DNA of 64,000 nucleotides from Diadophis punctatus similis. Lineage: Eukaryota > Chordata > Lepidosauria > Squamata > Dipsadidae. The first letter of the stretch is position 1, and every line of letters begins with the position of its first letter. Shown here piece by piece: positions 58,873-64,000 of this stretch. The stretch lies in the NCBI GenBank assembly GCA_023053685.1, contig JALIGW010000212.1:124001-188000 (forward strand). The letters run 5' to 3'. The notes below the pieces were generated by a model, which searched no databases, was not told where the DNA came from, and saw nothing but the letters and a program-made list of their open reading frames with translations. The position numbers and the translations under genes were made by a program.

Positions 58873-60360
58873 CACATATTCCTGTTCCCCACGGGCTGGA
58901 AAGCCGAATTCTCGCTCAATTTTTGATTCCGACCTTTCCCTGAAGAGCTAGCCCAAGGTCTAACACAGCATTCGCCTTATTTCTCAATTCAGCCCAAAAA
59001 CATCACTTTTGACAAACACCTCAGAAATGAAAATGAAACACATATTCCTGTTCCCCACAGGCTGGAAAGCTGAATTCTCGCTTGATTTTTGATTCCGAGC
59101 CTACCCTGAAGAGCTAGCCCAAAGTCTAACACAGCATTCGCCTTAGGATTCAATTCAGCCCAAAAACATCACTTTTGACAAACACCTCAGAAATGAAAAA
59201 GAAACACATATTCCTGTTCCCCATGGGCTGGAAAGCCGAATTCCCGCTTGATTATTGATTCTGACCTTTCCCTGAAGAGCTAGCGCAAGGTCTAACAGAG
59301 CATTCGCCTTATTTCTCAATTCGGCCCAAAAACATCACTTTTGACAAACACCTCAGAAATGAAAAAGAAACACATATTCCTGTTCCCCATGGGCTGGAAA
59401 GCCGAATTCTCGCTTGATTATTGATTCTGACCTTTCCCTGAAGAGCTAGCCCAAGGTCTAACACAGCATTCGCCTTATTTCTCAATTCAGCCCAAAAACA
59501 TCACTTTTGACAAACACCTCAGAAATGAAAAAGAAACACATATTCCTGTTCCCCACGGGCTGGAAAGCCGAATTCTCGCTCAATTTTTGATTCCGACCTT
59601 TCCCTGAAGAGCTAGCCCAAGGTCTAACACAGCATTCGCCTTATTTCTCAATTCAGCCCAAAAACATCACTTTTGACAAACACCTCAGAAATGAAAATGA
59701 AACACATATTCCTGTTCCCCATGGGCTGGAAAGCCGAATTCTCGCTTGATTATTGATTCCGACCTTTCCTGAAGAGCTAGCGCAAGGTCTAACAGAGCAT
59801 TCGCCTTATTTCTCAATTCGGCCCAAAAACATCACTTTTGACAAACACCTCAGAAATGAAAAAGAAACACATATTCCTGTTCCCCACGGGCTGGAAAGCC
59901 GAATTCTCACTCAGTTTTTGATTCCGACCTTTCCCTGAAGAGCTAGCCCAAGGTCTAACACAGCATTCGCCTTATTTCTCAATTCAGCCCAAAAACATCA
60001 CTTTTGACAAACACCTCAGAAATGAAAAAGAAACACATATTCCTGTTCCCCATGGGCTGGAAAGCCGAATTCTCGCTTGATTTTCGATTCCTAGCCTACC
60101 CTGAAGAGCTAGCCCAAGGTCTAACACAGAATTCGCCTCAGTTCTCAATTCAGCCAAAAAACATGACTTTTGACAAACACCTCAGAAATGAAAATGAAAC
60201 ACATATTCCTGTTCCGCACAGGCTGGAAAGCCGAATTCTCGCTTGATTTTCGATTCCGAGCCTACCCTGAAGAGCTAGCCCAAAGTCTAACACAGCATTC
60301 GCCTTAGGATTCAATTCAGCCGAAAAACATCACTTTTGACAAACACCTCAGAAATGAAAA
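58873..60360. repeat. Satellite segment, mixed order
   Basis: About nine monomers: type a with CCCACAGG, type b (with GAATTCCCGC near 59,240), type d, two type a, a monomer with GATTATTGATTCCGACC and a missing C near 59,768, type d, a monomer with CTCACTCAGTTTTTG near 59,907, CCTAGCC monomer, type c and type b with CAGCCG at 60,319 and a run of only eight A. The CCCACAGG to CCCACGGG part recurs 1,825 bp later near 60,877. Confidence 0.75.
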
Positions 60361-61900
60361 AAAACACATATTCCTGTTCCCCATGGGCTGGAAACCCGAA
60401 TTCTCGCTTGATTATTGATTCTGACCTTTCCCTGAAGAGCTAGCCCAAGGTCTAACACAGCATTCGCCTTATTTCTCAATTCAGCCCAAAAACATCACTT
60501 TTGGCAAACACCTCAGAAATGAAAAAGAAACACATATTCCTATTCCCCACGGGCTGGAAAGCCGAATTCTCGCTCAATTTTTGATTCCGACCTTTCCCTG
60601 AAGAGCTAGCCCAAGGTCTAACACAGCATTCGCCTTATTTCTTAATTCAGCCAAAAAACATGACTTTTGACAAACACCTCAGAAATGAAAAAGAAACACA
60701 TATTCCTGTTCCCCACGGGCTGGAAAGCCGAATTCTCGCTCAATTTTTGATTCCGACCTTTCCCTGAAGAGCTAGCCCAAGGTCTAACACAGCATTCGCC
60801 TTATTTCTCAATTCAGCCCAAAAACATCACTTTTGACAAACACCTCAGAAATGAAAATGAAACACATATTCCTGTTCCCCACAGGCTGGAAAGCTGAATT
60901 CTCGCTTGATTTTCGATTCCGAGCCTACCCTGAAGAGCTAGCCCAAAGTCTAACACAGCATTCGCCTTAGGATTCAAATCAGCCCAAAAACATCACTTTT
61001 GACAAACACCTCAGAAATGAAAAAGAAACACATATTCCTGTTCCCCATGGGCTGGAAAGCCGAATTCTCGCTTGATTATTGATTCTGACCTTTCCCTGAA
61101 GAGCTAGCGCAAGGTCTAACAGAGCATTCGCCTTATTTCTCAATTCGGCCCAAAAACATCACTTTTGACAAACACCTCAGAAATGAAAAAGAAACACATA
61201 TTCCTGTTCCCCATGGGCTGGAAAGCCGAATTCTCGCTTGATTATTGATTCTGACCTTTCCCTGAAGAGCTAGCCCAAGGTCTAACACAGCATTCGCCTT
61301 ATTTCTCAATTCAGCCCAAAAACATCACTTTTGACAAACACCTCAGAAATGAAAAAGAAACACATATTCCTGTTCCCCACGGGCTGGAAAGCCGAATTCT
61401 CGCTCAATTTTTGATTCCGACCTTTCCCTGAAGAGCTAGCCCAAGGTCTAACACAGCATTCGCCTTATTTCTCAATTCAGCCCAAAAACATCACTTTTGA
61501 CAAACACCTCAGAAATGAAAATGAAACACATATTCCTGTTCCCCATGGGCTGGAAACCCGAATTCTCGCTTGATTATTGATTCTGACCTTTCCCTGAAGA
61601 GCTAGCCCAAGGTCTAACACAGCATTCGCCTTATTTCTCAATTCAGCCCAAAAACATCACTTTTGGCAAACACCTCAGAAATGAAAAAGAAACACATATT
61701 CCTATTCCCCACGGGCTGGAAAGCCGAATTCTCGCTCAATTTTTGATTCCGACCTTTCCCTGAAGAGCTAGCCCAAGGTCTAACACAGCATTCGCCTTAT
61801 TTCTTAATTCAGCCAAAAAACATGACTTTTGACAAACACCTCAGAAATGAAAAAGAAACACATATTCCTGTTCCCCACGGGCTGGAAAGCCGAATTCTCG
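60361..61900. repeat. 7-mer-offset echo (1,162 bp)
   Basis: GGAAACCCG, then CCTATTCCCC, then a type k monomer at 60,392, 60,539 and about 60,640 recur at 61,554, 61,701 and about 61,800, a 1,162-bp offset. Only about 2.2 monomers match on each side. Between them lies a copy of the CCCACAGG, type b, type d series from 59,052, with AGGATTCAAATCAGCC near 60,974 as a private change. This looks like two overlapping duplications. Confidence 0.75.
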
Positions 61901-64000
61901 CTTGATTTTCGATTCCTAGCCTACCCTGAAGAGCTAGCCCAAGGTCTAACACAGAATTCGTCTCAGTTCTCAATTCAGCCAAAAAACATGACTTTTGACA
62001 AACACCTCAGAAATGAAAATGAAACACATATTCCTGTTCTGCACAGGCTGGAAAGCCGAATTCTTGCTTGATTTTCGATTCCGAGCCTACCCTGAGAGCT
62101 AGCCCAAAGTCTAACACAGCATTCGCCTTAGGATTCAATTCAGCCCAAAAACATCACTTTTGACAAACACCTCAGAAATGAAAAAGAAACACATATTCCT
62201 GTTCCCCATGGGCTGGAAAGCCGAATTCTCGCTTGATTATTGATTCTGACCTTTCCCTGAAGAGCTAGCGCAAGGTCTACAGAGCATTCGCCTTATTTCT
62301 CAATTCGGCCCAAAAACATCACTTTTGACAAACACCTCAGAAATGAAAATGAAACACATATCCCTGTTCCCCACAGGGCTGGAAAGCTGAATTCTCGCTT
62401 GATTTTGATTCCGAGCCTACCCTGAAGAGCTAGCCCAATGTCTAACACAGCGTTCGCCTTAGGATTCAATTCAGCCCAAAAACATCACTTTTGACAAACA
62501 CCTCAGAAATGAAAAAGAAACACATATTCCTGTTCCCCATGGGCTGGAAAGCTGAATTCTCGCTTGATTATTGATTCTGACCTTTCCCTGAAGAGCTAGC
62601 CCAAGGTCTAACACAGCATTCGCCTTATTTCTCAATTCAGCCCAAAAACATCACTTTTGACAAACACCTCAGAAATGAAAAAGAAACACATATTCCTGTT
62701 CCCCATGGGCTGGAAAGCCGAATTCTCGCTTGATTTTGGATTCCTAGCCTACCTGAAGAGCTAGCCCAAGGTCTAACACAGAATTCGCCTCAGTTCTCAA
62801 TTCAGCCAAAAAACATGACTTTTGACAAACACCTCAGAAATGAAAATGAAACACATATTCCTGTTCTGCACAGGCTGGAAAGCCGAATTCTCGCTTGATT
62901 TTCGATTCCGAGCCTACCCTGAAGAGCTAGCCCAAAGTCTAACACAGCATTCGCCTTAGGATTCAATTCAGCCCAAAAACATCACTTTTGACAAACACCT
63001 CAGAAATGAAAAAGAAACACATATTCCTGTTCCCCATGGGCTGGAAAGCCGAATTCTCGCTTGATTATTGATTCTGACCTTTCCCTGAAGAGCTAGCGCA
63101 AGGTCTAACAGAGCATTCGCCTTATTTCTCAATTCGGCCCAAAAACATCACTTTTGACAAACACCTCAGAAATGAAAAAGAAACACATATTCCTGTTCCC
63201 CATGGGCTGGAAAGCCGAATTCTCGCTTGATTATTGATTCTGACCTTTCCCTGAAGAGCTAGCCCAAGGTCTAACACAGCATTCGCCTTATTTCTCAATT
63301 CAGCCCAAAAACATCACTTTTGACAAACACCTCAGAAATGAAAAAGAAACACATATTCCTGTTCCCCAAGGGCTGGAAAGCCGAATTCTCACTCAATTTT
63401 TGATTCCGACCTTTCCCTGAAGAGCTTAGCCCAAGGTCTAACACAGCATTCGCCTTATTTCTCAATTCAGCCCAAAAACATCACTTTTGACAAACACCTC
63501 AGAAATGAAAAAGAAACACATATTCCTGTTCCCCACGGGCTGGAAAGCCGAATTCTCACTCAATTTTTGATTCCGACCTTTCCCTGAAGAGCTAGCCCCA
63601 GGTCTAACACAGCATTCACCTTATTTCTCAATTCAGCCCAAAAACATCACTTTTGGCAAACACCTCAGAAATGAAAATGAAACACATATCCCTGTTCCCC
63701 ACAGGCTGGAAAGCTGAATTCTCGCTTGATTTTGATTCCGAGCCTACCCTGAAGAGCTAGCCCAAAGTCTAACACAGCATTCGCCTTAGGATTCAATTCA
63801 GCCCAAAAACATCACTTTTGACAAACACCTCAGAAATGAAAAAGAAACACATATTCCTGTTCCCCATGGGCTGGAAAGCTGAATTCTCGCTTGATTATTG
63901 ATTCTGACCTTTCCCTGAAGAGCTAGCCCAAGGTCTAACACAGCATTCGCCTTAGCATTCAATTCAGCCCCAAAACATCACTTTTGACAAACACCTCAGA
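61901..64000. repeat. Right-edge segment with many one-base indels
   Basis: Order is the familiar GGATTCCTAGCC or CGATTCCTAGCC, type c, type b, type d cassette, ending in the CATTCACC (63,613) and TTAGCATTC (63,953) series. It carries an unusual density of single-base changes in length: CCCTGAGAGCT near 62,093, GGTCTACAGAGC near 62,278, CACAGGGCTGG near 62,376, GATTTTGATTCC near 62,401 and 63,730, CTACCTGAAG near 62,751, and GAGCTTAGCCC near 63,424. Private substitutions include CAGCGTTCG near 62,450, CCCAAGGGC near 63,368 and CCCCAGGTC near 63,597. The array continues past the right edge in mid-monomer. Confidence 0.82.

Larger units (their letters stand above)
1..64000. repeat. Satellite DNA array, 166-bp monomer, head-to-tail, fills the window
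   Basis: The motif GAAGAGCTAG recurs at 11, 177, 343, 509, 675, 841 and so on, exactly 166 bp apart. The register holds to the right edge apart from isolated one-base indels, giving about 385 monomers. All copies lie in one orientation. I found no inversion, transposon, unique spacer or gene in any part of the array, so every gene-free stretch here is satellite. Most monomers carry an EcoRI site (GAATTC) near monomer position 131 and an NheI site (GCTAGC) near position 6, so digestion should give a 166-bp ladder. The consensus has A/T tracts at about positions 55-59, 66-69, 89-93 and 145-149. Such arrays typically form centromeric or pericentromeric heterochromatin; that role is inferred from size, purity and nucleosome-like length, not shown by a protein-binding motif. 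Confidence 0.98.

Noticed and set aside
1..64000. CRISPR array
   Set aside because: The repeat is regular, but there are no unique spacers: the full 166 bp is repeated, and no cas genes are present.
1..64000. CENP-B box
   Set aside because: I checked the TTCG and CGGG positions of the consensus on both strands for the mammalian TTCGnnnnAnnCGGG pattern. The spacing and bases do not fit in any common variant.
1..64000. Repetitive protein gene (tandem-repeat surface or structural protein)
   Set aside because: A 166-bp unit cannot maintain a frame, and stops occur in all frames within at most about three monomers.
1..64000. 83-bp half-repeat inside the monomer
   Set aside because: TTCTCAATTC and TTCTCGCTCAATTTTT are loosely alike about 90 bp apart, but the rest of the two halves does not align by eye. 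A dimeric origin cannot be supported without a computed alignment.
1..64000. Firm species assignment from the 166-bp length (for example Prunus centromeric repeat)
   Set aside because: A 166-bp satellite is reported for Prunus, but I cannot recall its sequence with certainty, and unrelated satellites share this length. A BLAST of one monomer would settle it.

Overview
The whole 64-kb window is one uninterrupted satellite DNA array. A monomer of 166 bp (about 43% G+C in the consensus I counted) is repeated head-to-tail about 385 times, always in the same orientation. I see no protein-coding gene, RNA gene, transposon, CRISPR array or unique-sequence island. Small open frames of 60-90 codons recur on both strands, but they are by-products of the repeat. 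166 is not divisible by 3, so every frame shifts at each monomer junction, and the frames copy the repeat exactly without their own start context or codon signature.

The size and purity point to eukaryotic constitutive heterochromatin, most likely centromeric or pericentromeric, in a long-read assembly. 166 bp is close to the chromatosome footprint. All five CpGs of the monomer exist in TpG or CpA states in some copies, which suggests a CpG-methylating host such as a plant or vertebrate. I cannot name the species. A 166-bp centromeric satellite has been reported from Prunus, but I cannot confirm from memory that this is the same sequence.

Layout, in terms of higher-order repeats (HORs, runs of variant monomers repeated as a block):
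- Region I, 1-17,950, is marked by two private variants (ACAAATACC, and GAATCTCAT in place of GAAACACAT). It holds a 1,328-bp 8-mer tandem duplication (1,328-3,983), two copies of a block in a 30-monomer (4,984-bp) register (2,657-6,768 and 7,642-11,750), and a 9-mer-offset duplication (11,969-14,573). Sequence from 14,282 onward repeats the start of the window, so there is a still longer period of about 86 monomers (14.3 kb).
- Region II, 17,950-20,905, contains a 5-mer duplication and a module X (19,704-20,905).
- Region III, 20,905-49,420, consists of two nearly identical 55-mer units of 9,132 bp (20,905-30,036 and 30,037-39,168), a rearranged third copy (39,169-46,763), a second copy of module X (46,764-47,965), and the start of a fourth unit.
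- Region IV, 49,300-64,000, is a mosaic of shorter local amplifications: a 16-mer (2,656 bp), a 7-mer present in three units, a 4-mer (664 bp) and a 7-mer-offset echo. It ends in a stretch with many single-base indels.

The same few monomer variants are shuffled in all regions, and nested duplications occur at whole-monomer offsets. This is the expected result of unequal crossover or break-repair within a satellite, with the 9.13-kb duplication probably the most recent large event. All alignments were made by eye from diagnostic variants, so boundaries are uncertain by tens of bases and no percent identities are claimed.
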